From an uncultured Bacteroidia bacterium (GTDB lineage: Bacteria > Bacteroidota > Bacteroidia > Bacteroidales > F082): a stretch of DNA of 53,057 nucleotides. Positions 8,499 to 16,349 of the stretch are shown here, one piece after another. How positions within the stretch are numbered: position 1 is the first letter of the stretch; the number at the start of each line of letters is the position of its first letter. The translations under genes were made by a program, and so were the position numbers. The notes below the pieces were generated by a model that made no database searches, was not told where the DNA came from, and saw only the letters and a list, made by a program, of their open reading frames with translations. The stretch lies in contig CACXIM010000014.1 of assembly GCA_902767725.1 (NCBI GenBank), positions 1 through 53,057 on the forward strand, in the 5' to 3' direction.

Positions 8499-10385
8499 AT
8501 GAGAAAATGGCGCATTGAAGACTCCGAGGATCTTTACAACGTTAAAGGCTGGGGAGGTAGTTATTTTTCCATCAATGAAAAGGGCCACATGGTCGTGACA
8601 CCCAAAGAAGGCTGTGCCTCAGTTGACCTACCCGAACTGGTTGACGAGCTGTCACTTAGGGATGTTTCTGCTCCCATGCTGCTGCGTTTCCCCGACATCC
8701 TTGACGACCGCATCAACAAGATTGACTCCTGCTTCAAGGAGGCGGCCAAGGAATACGAGTTCCACGGCCAGAACTTCGTGGTGATGCCCATCAAGGTGAA
8801 TCAGATGCGTCCTGTGGTCGAAGAGATCGTCAGCCACGGCAAGAAGTGCAACATCGGCCTGGAAGCTGGCTCCAAGCCTGAGCTCCACGCCATCATCGCC
8901 CTCGGTACTGATTCCGACTCACTCATCGTCTGCAATGGCTATAAGGATGAGGAATTCATCGAGCTCGCCTTGCTCGCCCAGAAGATGGGTCGTAAAATCA
9001 TCATCGTCATCGAGAAACTCAATGAACTGAAGATTACGGCCAAAATCGCCCGACGTCTGAAGGTCACGCCCAACTTGGGTGTGCGCATTAAGTTGGCCAG
9101 CTCGGGTGCAGGCAAATGGGAAGAGTCGGGTGGCGACGGTAGCAAGTTCGGCCTCACCTCCTCTGAACTCCTCGAAGCCCTCGACTTCCTCGAAGAGCAC
9201 GACATGAAAGACTGCCTGAAACTGGTACACTACCACATCGGCAGCCAAGTCAGCAAAATCAAGAAAATCAATGTAGCCTTGCGTGAGGCGGCACAGTTCT
9301 ACGTGCAGCTCTACAAGATGGGCTACCATATCGAATACGTCGACATGGGCGGCGGTCTCGGCGTCGACTACGACGGCACCAGCTCCAGCAGCGCCAGTTC
9401 AGTCAACTACAGCATCCAAGAGTACGCCAACAATGCCATCTACACCATCGTGGATGCCTGCGACAAGAACGAATTGCCCCACCCCAACGTCATCTGCGAA
9501 TCGGGCCGTGCTTTAACAGCGCACCACTCCGTGCTCATCTTCGAGGTGCTGGAAAAGACCTCTCTGCCCGAATGGGACGACAACGAAGAACCTGAAGAAA
9601 ACGACCACGAACTCATCAAGGAGCTCTACGAGTCGTGGGACGAGCTTACCAAAAACTCTTCTCTTGAGATTTGGCACGATGCCCAAGAAATCCGCGAAGA
9701 AGCCCTCAACCTGTTCAGCCTCGGCCTGCTCGACCTCAAATCGCGCGCCAAAATTGAAAGATTGTTCTGGAGCATCGCCCGTGAGGTCAACCACATCGCC
9801 AACAGCTTGAAGCGTGTGCCTGAGGACTTCACTTCATTGCCGAAACTCTTGGCTGACAAGTATTTCTGCAACTTCTCACTATTCCAATCGCTGCCCGACC
9901 TTTGGGCTATCGACCAGCTCTTCCCTATCATCCCGATTCAAAGATTGGACGAGAACCCGACCCATCTGGCCACCTTACAGGACATCACTTGCGACAGCGA
10001 CGGCAAAATCACCAACTTCGTCGCAAAGTCGACTCAGCATACCATCCCGCTGCATTCGTTCAGCGACAAGGAGCATTATTATATAGGTGTGTTCCTCGTA
10101 GGCGCCTATCAAGAAATCTTGGGTGACCTCCACAACTTGTTTGGTGACACCAACGCCGTGCATGTCTCCGTGGATGAAAAGGGTTACTACATCGACCAAG
10201 TCATCGACGGCGAGACCGTTGCCGACGTGCTCGAATACGTACAATACAGCCCGAAGAAACTGGTGCGCACAGTGGAGACCTGGGTCACCAAGTGCGTCAA
10301 GGAAGGCAAGATTTCGGTTGAGGAAGGCAAAGAGTTCCTTTCCAACTATCGTTCCGGGTTGTACGGATATACTTATTTGGAGTAG
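8499..10385 (+). CDS. speA: Biosynthetic arginine decarboxylase SpeA
   Basis: A 628-residue cytoplasmic PLP enzyme that converts arginine to agmatine, the first step of the agmatine route to putrescine and spermidine. It begins with WRIEDSEDLYNVKGWGG, characteristic of SpeA. The alanine racemase-like barrel carries the PLP lysine K99 (MPIKVNQ), HIGSQ, the Gly-rich phosphate loop GGGLGVDYDG and ICESGRAL with catalytic Cys about 333. A helical insert and a C-terminal sheet domain follow, as in full-length SpeA. Length is normal. No other polyamine gene is adjacent; the downstream neighbour is convergent. Confidence 0.95.
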   Translation: MRKWRIEDSEDLYNVKGWGGSYFSINEKGHMVVTPKEGCASVDLPELVDELSLRDVSAPMLLRFPDILDDRINKIDSCFKEAAKEYEFHGQNFVVMPIKVNQMRPVVEEIVSHGKKCNIGLEAGSKPELHAIIALGTDSDSLIVCNGYKDEEFIELALLAQKMGRKIIIVIEKLNELKITAKIARRLKVTPNLGVRIKLASSGAGKWEESGGDGSKFGLTSSELLEALDFLEEHDMKDCLKLVHYHIGSQVSKIKKINVALREAAQFYVQLYKMGYHIEYVDMGGGLGVDYDGTSSSSASSVNYSIQEYANNAIYTIVDACDKNELPHPNVICESGRALTAHHSVLIFEVLEKTSLPEWDDNEEPEENDHELIKELYESWDELTKNSSLEIWHDAQEIREEALNLFSLGLLDLKSRAKIERLFWSIAREVNHIANSLKRVPEDFTSLPKLLADKYFCNFSLFQSLPDLWAIDQLFPIIPIQRLDENPTHLATLQDITCDSDGKITNFVAKSTQHTIPLHSFSDKEHYYIGVFLVGAYQEILGDLHNLFGDTNAVHVSVDEKGYYIDQVIDGETVADVLEYVQYSPKKLVRTVETWVTKCVKEGKISVEEGKEFLSNYRSGLYGYTYLE

Positions 10386-10393
10386 TCTTCTTG

Positions 10394-10469
10394 ACTATGG
10401 CTTATGACAATGGCCTATGGCTTCCCCACGTAGGGACTGCCATAGGCCATTTGCCATAGTCATAGGCCA
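10394..10469. terminator. Large inverted repeat between convergent speA and acyl-CoA ligase genes
   Basis: The perfect 11-bp arms TGGCCTATGGC (10411-10421) and GCCATAGGCCA (10439-10449) are flanked by a second matching pair (CTATGGC / GCCATAG), giving a long hairpin. It fills the whole gap between the two stop codons. It may terminate transcription in both directions or be a dispersed palindrome; there is no clear T-tract. Confidence 0.45.
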
Positions 10470-10471
10470 AC

Positions 10472-12241
10472 TTATTCGAACATCTTATCGATGACGTCCT
10501 TATACTTAGCGATGAGGACCTTACGCTTGACTTTGAGCGTGGGGGTCAGCAAGCCATTGCCGATGCTCCACTCGTCAGCGAGCAGCACTTGCTTCTTGAT
10601 CTTTTCAGTCTCGCCCAAACCCTTGTTCAGCTCGTTGACTTCCTTTGCGAAGCGCTTGAGCACCTCAGGATTTTGAATCATCTCCTCGTTGGTCGTATAG
10701 GGGATTTTCTCTTCAGTACACCAAGACTTGAGGTCACTGAAACTCGGGATGATGAGGGCGCCAGCGAACTTCTGGTTCTCACCTACCACAAGGATGTTTT
10801 CAATCAGCTTGGAGGCGCAGAACTTGGCTTCGATGACATCGGGGTTGATGTACTTGCCGCCCGAAGTCTTAAACAGGCTCTTGATGCGGCCAGTGATTTT
10901 CAAGCGGTTGTATTGGTCAAACTCACCCATGTCGCCTGTGTGGAACCAGCCCTCCTCGTCGATAACCTCTTTGGTGAGTTCAGGGTGTTTGTAGTAGCCC
11001 ATCATCACGTTGTGTCCACGGCAGCAAATCTCACCGTTCTCGGCAATCTTCACCTCGGTGCCAGGTAGCGGTTGACCTACATAGCCCACTTCGCGACCGT
11101 GGGGGTTGCGGTTGCTGACGGCGATAACGGGTGAAGTCTCCGTCAGACCATAACCTTCAAACACAGGCATCTTGATGGCCGAGAAGAAACCGGCAATCTT
11201 TTGCGAGATGGCAGCAGCACCCGACACGATGATGTCGAAGTGGTCGGCACCGATACCTTCCCTGATTTTGGCGTAAACCAGTTTATCGGCTATACCCAGC
11301 TTCCAATCATAGAACCAATGGCGGCTGACAGCGTCGATCTTATAACGCTCGCCAAGGCGCACGGCCCAGAAGAAGATGCGTTTTTTGATGCCCTTCTGTT
11401 TCTTGCCCGACTGCAAGATGGCGTCGTAAAAGCGTTCGAGCACACGTGGCACAGCACACATCATCGTGGGATGCACCTCTCGCATGTCGCTGGCGATGGT
11501 ACCCAAACTCTCGGCATAATAAATGGACATGCCTCGATATTGGTAACAATAGTTCAGCGCACGCTCGTATGCGTGGCATACGGGCAAGAAACTGAAAGCC
11601 TTGTTGGAATTGTCACTGATGGTGTAATGGAAATTCGGGAATTGGTTCATCAAGTTGTGGTGCGAGAGCATCACGCCCTTGGGTGTACCTGTAGTTCCCG
11701 AAGTATATATGATGGTGGCACACTCCATCTCGTCGACAGAAGCTTTGCGAGCAGCCAGCTCTTCGGCATGTGGATGCTCCTTGCCAAGTTCCAGCAACTG
11801 ATCGAAATAAGGATATTTCTCACGGTCAACCATGGTGTAGACCAACTTCACGTTGGGTGCGTCGGGCAAAATATTGGTCACTTTGTTCATCACTGAGAGG
11901 CCGTCGATGATGACCATCTTGGCATCACAGTCATGAAGGATATAACGGTAGTCATCCTCACTGATAGTAGGATAGACGGGTACAGAGATGGCACCCACCT
12001 GGCTGATGGCCATGTCGAGCATGTTCCATTCAGGTCGGTTGGTGAGGATCATCGCCACCTTGTCGCCTTTCTCGATGCCCAATTCAATGAGGGCATAGCT
12101 CAGCGTATCGGTGTGTTCCTTATAGGATGTAGAACTATATTTCACCCATTGGCCGTTTTTCTTACCAGCCAAGGCTTCCTGTTGGTTGGGATACTTCTCG
12201 ACATAGTTGTCAAGAAGGTCAAAAACTCTTTTTATTTCCAT
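10472..12241 (-). CDS. Long-chain fatty acid-CoA ligase (AMP-forming)
   Basis: A 589-residue ANL-superfamily adenylate-forming enzyme expected to activate fatty acids to acyl-CoA. It shows the ATP-binding motif TIIYTSGTTGTPKGVMLSH (A3), GYGLTETSPV (A5), GWFHTGDMGEF (A7), the hinge region ITGRIKSLFKTSGGKYI and a C-terminal catalytic-type Lys region (LTPTLKVKRKVL). The GRIKSLFKTSGGKYINP form is typical of the bacterial long-chain synthetases that resemble eukaryotic ACSL. No signal peptide. It stands alone with its own promoter (-7 box 12265-12272). Confidence 0.9.
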   Translation of the reverse strand: MEIKRVFDLLDNYVEKYPNQQEALAGKKNGQWVKYSSTSYKEHTDTLSYALIELGIEKGDKVAMILTNRPEWNMLDMAISQVGAISVPVYPTISEDDYRYILHDCDAKMVIIDGLSVMNKVTNILPDAPNVKLVYTMVDREKYPYFDQLLELGKEHPHAEELAARKASVDEMECATIIYTSGTTGTPKGVMLSHHNLMNQFPNFHYTISDNSNKAFSFLPVCHAYERALNYCYQYRGMSIYYAESLGTIASDMREVHPTMMCAVPRVLERFYDAILQSGKKQKGIKKRIFFWAVRLGERYKIDAVSRHWFYDWKLGIADKLVYAKIREGIGADHFDIIVSGAAAISQKIAGFFSAIKMPVFEGYGLTETSPVIAVSNRNPHGREVGYVGQPLPGTEVKIAENGEICCRGHNVMMGYYKHPELTKEVIDEEGWFHTGDMGEFDQYNRLKITGRIKSLFKTSGGKYINPDVIEAKFCASKLIENILVVGENQKFAGALIIPSFSDLKSWCTEEKIPYTTNEEMIQNPEVLKRFAKEVNELNKGLGETEKIKKQVLLADEWSIGNGLLTPTLKVKRKVLIAKYKDVIDKMFE

Positions 12242-12264
12242 ATTGTTCTCGTTTCAATATTCGG

Positions 12265-12272
12265 CAAATATA
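12265..12272 (-). promoter_or_regulatory. Promoter -7 box for the acyl-CoA ligase
   Basis: TATATTTG followed by CCG on the minus strand, 23 nt before ATG 12241. Confidence 0.6.
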
Positions 12273-12343
12273 GGAAAAATCTATATATCCTAATATTTTT
12301 TCAACGAAAAACACGTTTTTTATGGTTATTATTCAACAAAGGT

Positions 12344-12363
12344 GATTCCCCTTGCGGGGAATC
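12344..12363 (+). terminator. Perfect 8-bp-stem hairpin followed by T-tract
   Basis: GATTCCCC-TTGC-GGGGAATC followed by TTTTTA on the plus strand. It lies just past the stop of the minus-strand EamA gene, on which strand the T-tract is missing, so its polarity as a terminator would be toward plus. The same GATTCCC..GGGAATC design recurs in both arms of the element at 50815-50941. Confidence 0.4.
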
Positions 12364-12366
12364 TTT

Positions 12367-13278
12367 TTATGCCTTAAGGCACAGGCACACCAACGCCGCC
12401 AACACCATCAGCAAAGGGACAAGTTTGCTGCGGATGTTTTTCTCCTTAAACCCGAAGATGCCGTATATGAACGACACAACAAGGCGCACGCCATAAAGGA
12501 TGAGCGGGATGAGCACTACCACGGCGGCATCCTGCTTCAAGCCCGTGAGATAGATAACGTCGGCCACGGTGACGAAGACCGCCATGGCCACGATACCCCA
12601 ACGCCACTCAAATGGCTGTTCCTTTCGTTTGGGCAACCAAATGAAAAGGAACATCAAGGCCATCATGAGAAAGTCGTAAATGGTGTACCAAGCTTGGATG
12701 GTGGACGGTGAAATATTCTCCTTGCTGAGCAAGAACTTATCGTAAACGCCACTCAAGGCGACCAAAATCGCCGAGCCCAACAGCATATACACCCATTTGT
12801 TCGACTTGAAATGTATGCCCTCCAACTTGCCCGATCGATTCATTAGATAGAACGATACGATGGCCAGCACCACGCCTGTCCATTGCAACCAAGTCAGTTT
12901 CTCTTGGAAGATCAAAAACAATAGGATGACCGAAATGGCAGGACGCAACTGGTTGACAGGACCCACCACTGTGATAGGCAAGTGTTTCATGGCCGAATAG
13001 CTGAACATCCAAGAAGCCAGGATGAGCGCCGTCTTACCCATGATAAGCAAATGCTGACGCAACGTCAGCGGCTCGATGAAGAGCTTTTGCATGAACTCGC
13101 CCTCAAAAACGTATGGTTTGAATTGCGACAGCAGGACAAGGGGCAAAAACATGAGTCCGCTAACCATAGTACTATAAAAAAGCACAGGAATGATTGCATT
13201 GTTGACGACGGTCTGTTTCTTGAAGATGTCGTAAAAGCCCAACAATACGGCTGAAATCAAAGATAAGACTACCCACAT
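12367..13278 (-). CDS. EamA/DMT-family membrane transporter
   Basis: 303 residues from ATG 13278, with about ten hydrophobic helices in two EamA halves. The first begins WVVLSLISAVLLGFYDIFKK; a loop with NQLRPAISVILLFLIFQEKLTWLQW closes the first half, the usual EamA signature position. Substrates of the family are very diverse (metabolite export or uptake), so none is assigned. The start was moved inward because a -7 box (13312-13319) covers the upstream Met of the open frame. It is divergent from the dGTPase gene. Confidence 0.8.
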   Translation of the reverse strand: MWVVLSLISAVLLGFYDIFKKQTVVNNAIIPVLFYSTMVSGLMFLPLVLLSQFKPYVFEGEFMQKLFIEPLTLRQHLLIMGKTALILASWMFSYSAMKHLPITVVGPVNQLRPAISVILLFLIFQEKLTWLQWTGVVLAIVSFYLMNRSGKLEGIHFKSNKWVYMLLGSAILVALSGVYDKFLLSKENISPSTIQAWYTIYDFLMMALMFLFIWLPKRKEQPFEWRWGIVAMAVFVTVADVIYLTGLKQDAAVVVLIPLILYGVRLVVSFIYGIFGFKEKNIRSKLVPLLMVLAALVCLCLKA

Positions 13279-13311
13279 GATGTGACGGCTTTGAAATCGT
13301 AAGATTGGCCG

Positions 13312-13319
13312 CAAAAGTA
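13312..13319 (-). promoter_or_regulatory. Promoter -7 box for the EamA gene
   Basis: TACTTTTG followed by CGGCC on the minus strand, 33 nt before ATG 13278. It decides the start. Confidence 0.6.
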
Positions 13320-13361
13320 CGTAATTATTCCTTTGGATACCGCAATTCCAATGTTTTTCTG

Positions 13362-13369
13362 TAAATTTG
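13362..13369 (+). promoter_or_regulatory. Promoter -7 box for the dGTPase-like gene
   Basis: TAAATTTG followed by CGCC, 17 nt before ATG 13387. Confidence 0.5.
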
Positions 13370-13386
13370 CGCCAAAATCAGAGCCT

Positions 13387-14706
13387 ATGGACTGGAACGA
13401 CCTACTCTCCAACAAACGCTATGCACAGCCGCACAAGAGCCCAGATATCCGCAGCTCTTTCCAACGCGACTATGACCGCATCATCTTCAGCAGTCCCTTC
13501 CGCCGTTTGGAAAACAAGACCCAAGTGTTTCCCCTACCGGGCGCACAGATGGTACACAACCGTCTGACCCACAGCCTTGAAGTGGCCAGCGTAGGGCGTT
13601 CCATCGCCTGTCGCACTGTGGAACAACTGGCCAAGAAGCACCCCGAGCTGAAAGAGCGCCAATCCGACATCGAGAATATCGTATCCACCGCTTGTCTTGC
13701 TCATGACCTTGGTAACCCGCCTTTTGGGCACTCGGGCGAGGACACGATCAGCAGCTTCTTCCGTGACGGCAAAGGCAAGGAGCTGCAAAGCCAGATGCTA
13801 CCTGAGCAGTGGAGCGACCTCATCGCCTTCGAAGGCAACGCCAACGCCTTCCGCCAGCTGACACATCAGTTCACGGGAAGGCGCGCCGGTGGATTCTCGT
13901 TGACCTCGGCCACCTTGGCCACTTTGTTGAAATACCCCTACCCTTCCTTCGACAAAGGCAACCGCAAGAAATACAACGTCTTCTATTCCGAAATTGAGGC
14001 TTTCAAAGAGGTTGTCGAAGAATGTGGTATGCCTCGTGTGGATGCCGAACATCTCGTGTATGCCCGTCATCCCCTCTCCTACATGATGGAAGCTGCCGAC
14101 GACATCTGTTACCTCGTCCTCGACATGGAAGACGCCCACAAACGCGGCATTGTCAGCTCGGAGGAAATCGAACGTTGTTTCCTATCGTTCTTCAACGCCG
14201 ACCATTCCAAGGACAAGGAGGTGTTCAAACACAAAGAGGTAGTTTACCGCGACGTGACCGATGTCAACGAGCGGATGGCCTTTTTGCGCGCCACCTTAAT
14301 TAATAAACTCGTCAACTGCGTCAGCGACATCTTTATCAAAAACTACGACACCATCATGGAAGGCCGCTTCGAGAAGAGCCTCATCGCCCACCTGCCCGAG
14401 TTCGAGAAAAACGCACTCGACCGATGCCGCGATGCCTCTGTGAGACACATATACCGCCACCCCTCGGTGGTTAAAATCGAGCTGACCGGCTTCAACGTCA
14501 TCGGCACGCTATTGGAGCAATTCACTGATGCCGTGCTAAACCCCGGCACACCATACAACAAGAAGCTGATCTCACTCGTTCCCGAACAATTCAAGGTGGA
14601 GACTGACGACACCTACACCAAACTGCAATCCGTCGTCGACTTCATCTCCAACATGACCGACCTTTACGCTGTGCAACTCTATAAAGACTTGAGAGGAATT
14701 GACTGA
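13387..14706 (+). CDS. dgt: Deoxyguanosinetriphosphate triphosphohydrolase-like HD protein
   Basis: 439 residues from ATG 13387. HD-domain metal ligands are visible in NRLTHSLEVASVGR and CLAHDLGNPPFGHSGE, with a later HPLSYMMEAADDICYLVLD segment; these are diagnostic of the dGTPase family, which hydrolyses dNTPs to nucleoside and triphosphate. The opening SSFQRDYDRIIFSSPFRRL is also family-typical. The start was chosen at MDWNDLL because it lies downstream of the -7 box at 13362. Its TGA shares one base with the ATG of the next gene. Confidence 0.9.
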   Translation: MDWNDLLSNKRYAQPHKSPDIRSSFQRDYDRIIFSSPFRRLENKTQVFPLPGAQMVHNRLTHSLEVASVGRSIACRTVEQLAKKHPELKERQSDIENIVSTACLAHDLGNPPFGHSGEDTISSFFRDGKGKELQSQMLPEQWSDLIAFEGNANAFRQLTHQFTGRRAGGFSLTSATLATLLKYPYPSFDKGNRKKYNVFYSEIEAFKEVVEECGMPRVDAEHLVYARHPLSYMMEAADDICYLVLDMEDAHKRGIVSSEEIERCFLSFFNADHSKDKEVFKHKEVVYRDVTDVNERMAFLRATLINKLVNCVSDIFIKNYDTIMEGRFEKSLIAHLPEFEKNALDRCRDASVRHIYRHPSVVKIELTGFNVIGTLLEQFTDAVLNPGTPYNKKLISLVPEQFKVETDDTYTKLQSVVDFISNMTDLYAVQLYKDLRGID

Positions 14707-16229
14707 TGAAGAAGACCTTTACCATAGTTTGCCTATTGCTCTGCACAGTGGTTTCATTTGCGCAAGAACCCCTCGTCACAAGAAGCACAAAATCCTATTT
14801 GATTGCCAATGGTAACCCCAAAGACGCTGCCTTTCTGAAAGACAAAGCCCATCAAGCCGGTCTGGACCTAGGGCTCATGGTGCTGGCCAACCGCATCCCC
14901 ACCTCCAGCAAACTCGTGGGTCCTAAACCCTCTAAACACCTGCTGAAACAAGGCCTCCTACATCTGCAACTTCCAATGGACGACAAGCAAAACGAGTTTG
15001 CGGTTTACCACTCTGACCTTTTCGACATCCCCACCACCATCAACGTGCTGCAAATCGACGATGAGCTCATTACCTACCGCAGTGTGGAAAAGGTGGGCGA
15101 CATCCACTTGTTCTACCAATGTGTCCGCGGTGCTTTTGGAACCAAAAGAGTCGCCCATGGCAAAAAAGCTGTTGTCTACAAACTCTGGGACACGCCCGAA
15201 CGCACCCTCCTCCCCGACCTAGAGACGCAAGACCAGATGGCACAAGCCGAAGCCAAAAAATTAGCCAAAACCGATTATCCTCTTTTGATTTTCAACGACT
15301 TGAAGAGCTACGCCTACAACGACCAAGGCGACTTGGCTATAGGCCATTTCCTTGATACCATGCACAAATACAATCCCGACAAGCTCTTGCAGGCCGACCT
15401 GCTCACCCCTGCTGCGTGGCCTTATCTGAGCCGTGTCAACGATAACCAACTTTGGAACGAGAACATGCGAAACACCATGGTGGAGACACTGACCGAGAAA
15501 CAGGAGTTTTACCGCAAGACACAGATGCCGTGGATGATCGGCAACTTCAAGATCCACCTTGCCGACAAAAACAGAAAAGCAACCTCGATGGAGGAACTGG
15601 AATGGTTCCTCTCCAAAGCCGCCGCATTTGATGCCGGTTTCGGTCTCGACTTCAGCACCGAAGCTATGCGAAAACACGGCCTGACCCATATCATGCTTAA
15701 CACCATACGCACATGGGAACACCTTCGTGTATCCCATGCCTTCAGCGAAAAAATGAAGGAAAAACTTAAAGATCCCTATAGCGACTGGCACATCAAGAAA
15801 GAAGAAGACTCCACTTTTTTTCTTTATCCCCAACACAACTCACGCCGTTATTTCTGCAATCTCACCGACGACCGATGGGAATGGAACTCCCCATACACAA
15901 GCCGCTTCGCGCTCAGCATCTGTGTTGAAGGCAAAGGCAGCATCGACAACTTGGCCTTCCAAACCCCCAACGGAACGCTGTATTTCACTTGTTCCATCAA
16001 GGCCGGACAATACCTTATCTATGATTTCGAGGGCAATGCCTGCATCACCGATTTGAACTACAATAAGGTGGCCGATGTAATCGCTCAAGGCGAGTCGGTC
16101 TTGAACGAAGGCATCTCCCCGGTTTCGTTCACCTGCGAGGTCAAAATGGAAGAAAGGAAAAAGCCTGACGTGACCATACGCTATTACACACATGGCGAAG
16201 CTGAAAAGTTGAAAAAGAAAACCAAATAG
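14706..16229 (+). CDS. Secreted protein of unknown function, possibly glycoside-hydrolase-like barrel
   Basis: 507 residues with a signal peptide (MKKTFTIVCLLLCTVVSFA, then QEPL), so exported to the periplasm or beyond. A segment IDDELITYRSVEK..CVRGAFGTKRVAHG resembles the RGA(F)GT..H stretch I associate with Bacteroidota proteins predicted to be carbohydrate-active; a barrel-like middle (LLIFNDLKSYAYND, MPWMIGNF, DAGFGLDFSTEAM) and a C-terminal sheet region follow. No catalytic pair can be named. The ATG overlaps the dGTPase stop by one base, so the two are coupled although one product is cytoplasmic and the other exported. Confidence 0.6.
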   Translation: MKKTFTIVCLLLCTVVSFAQEPLVTRSTKSYLIANGNPKDAAFLKDKAHQAGLDLGLMVLANRIPTSSKLVGPKPSKHLLKQGLLHLQLPMDDKQNEFAVYHSDLFDIPTTINVLQIDDELITYRSVEKVGDIHLFYQCVRGAFGTKRVAHGKKAVVYKLWDTPERTLLPDLETQDQMAQAEAKKLAKTDYPLLIFNDLKSYAYNDQGDLAIGHFLDTMHKYNPDKLLQADLLTPAAWPYLSRVNDNQLWNENMRNTMVETLTEKQEFYRKTQMPWMIGNFKIHLADKNRKATSMEELEWFLSKAAAFDAGFGLDFSTEAMRKHGLTHIMLNTIRTWEHLRVSHAFSEKMKEKLKDPYSDWHIKKEEDSTFFLYPQHNSRRYFCNLTDDRWEWNSPYTSRFALSICVEGKGSIDNLAFQTPNGTLYFTCSIKAGQYLIYDFEGNACITDLNYNKVADVIAQGESVLNEGISPVSFTCEVKMEERKKPDVTIRYYTHGEAEKLKKKTK

Positions 16230-16319
16230 CAAAAGGATTGGCTTTTTCATCACCACAAATGATGAATGTTTTGAGAATTAGTATCATTAATTAGGATGAA
16301 AAGGTAAGGATTGTCTTTG

Positions 16320-16327
16320 TATTTTTG
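16320..16327 (+). promoter_or_regulatory. Promoter -7 box for feoAB
   Basis: TATTTTTG followed by CGG, 22 nt before ATG 16350. It excludes the earlier in-frame Met at 16311 as start. Confidence 0.6.
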
Positions 16328-16349
16328 CGGTCGGAAACAGAAGCCAAAA

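Noticed and set aside
12344-12363. Hairpin considered as the terminator of the minus-strand EamA gene
   Set aside because: The T-tract is on the plus-strand side only; after the hairpin the minus strand has no U-run, so termination in that direction is uncertain.
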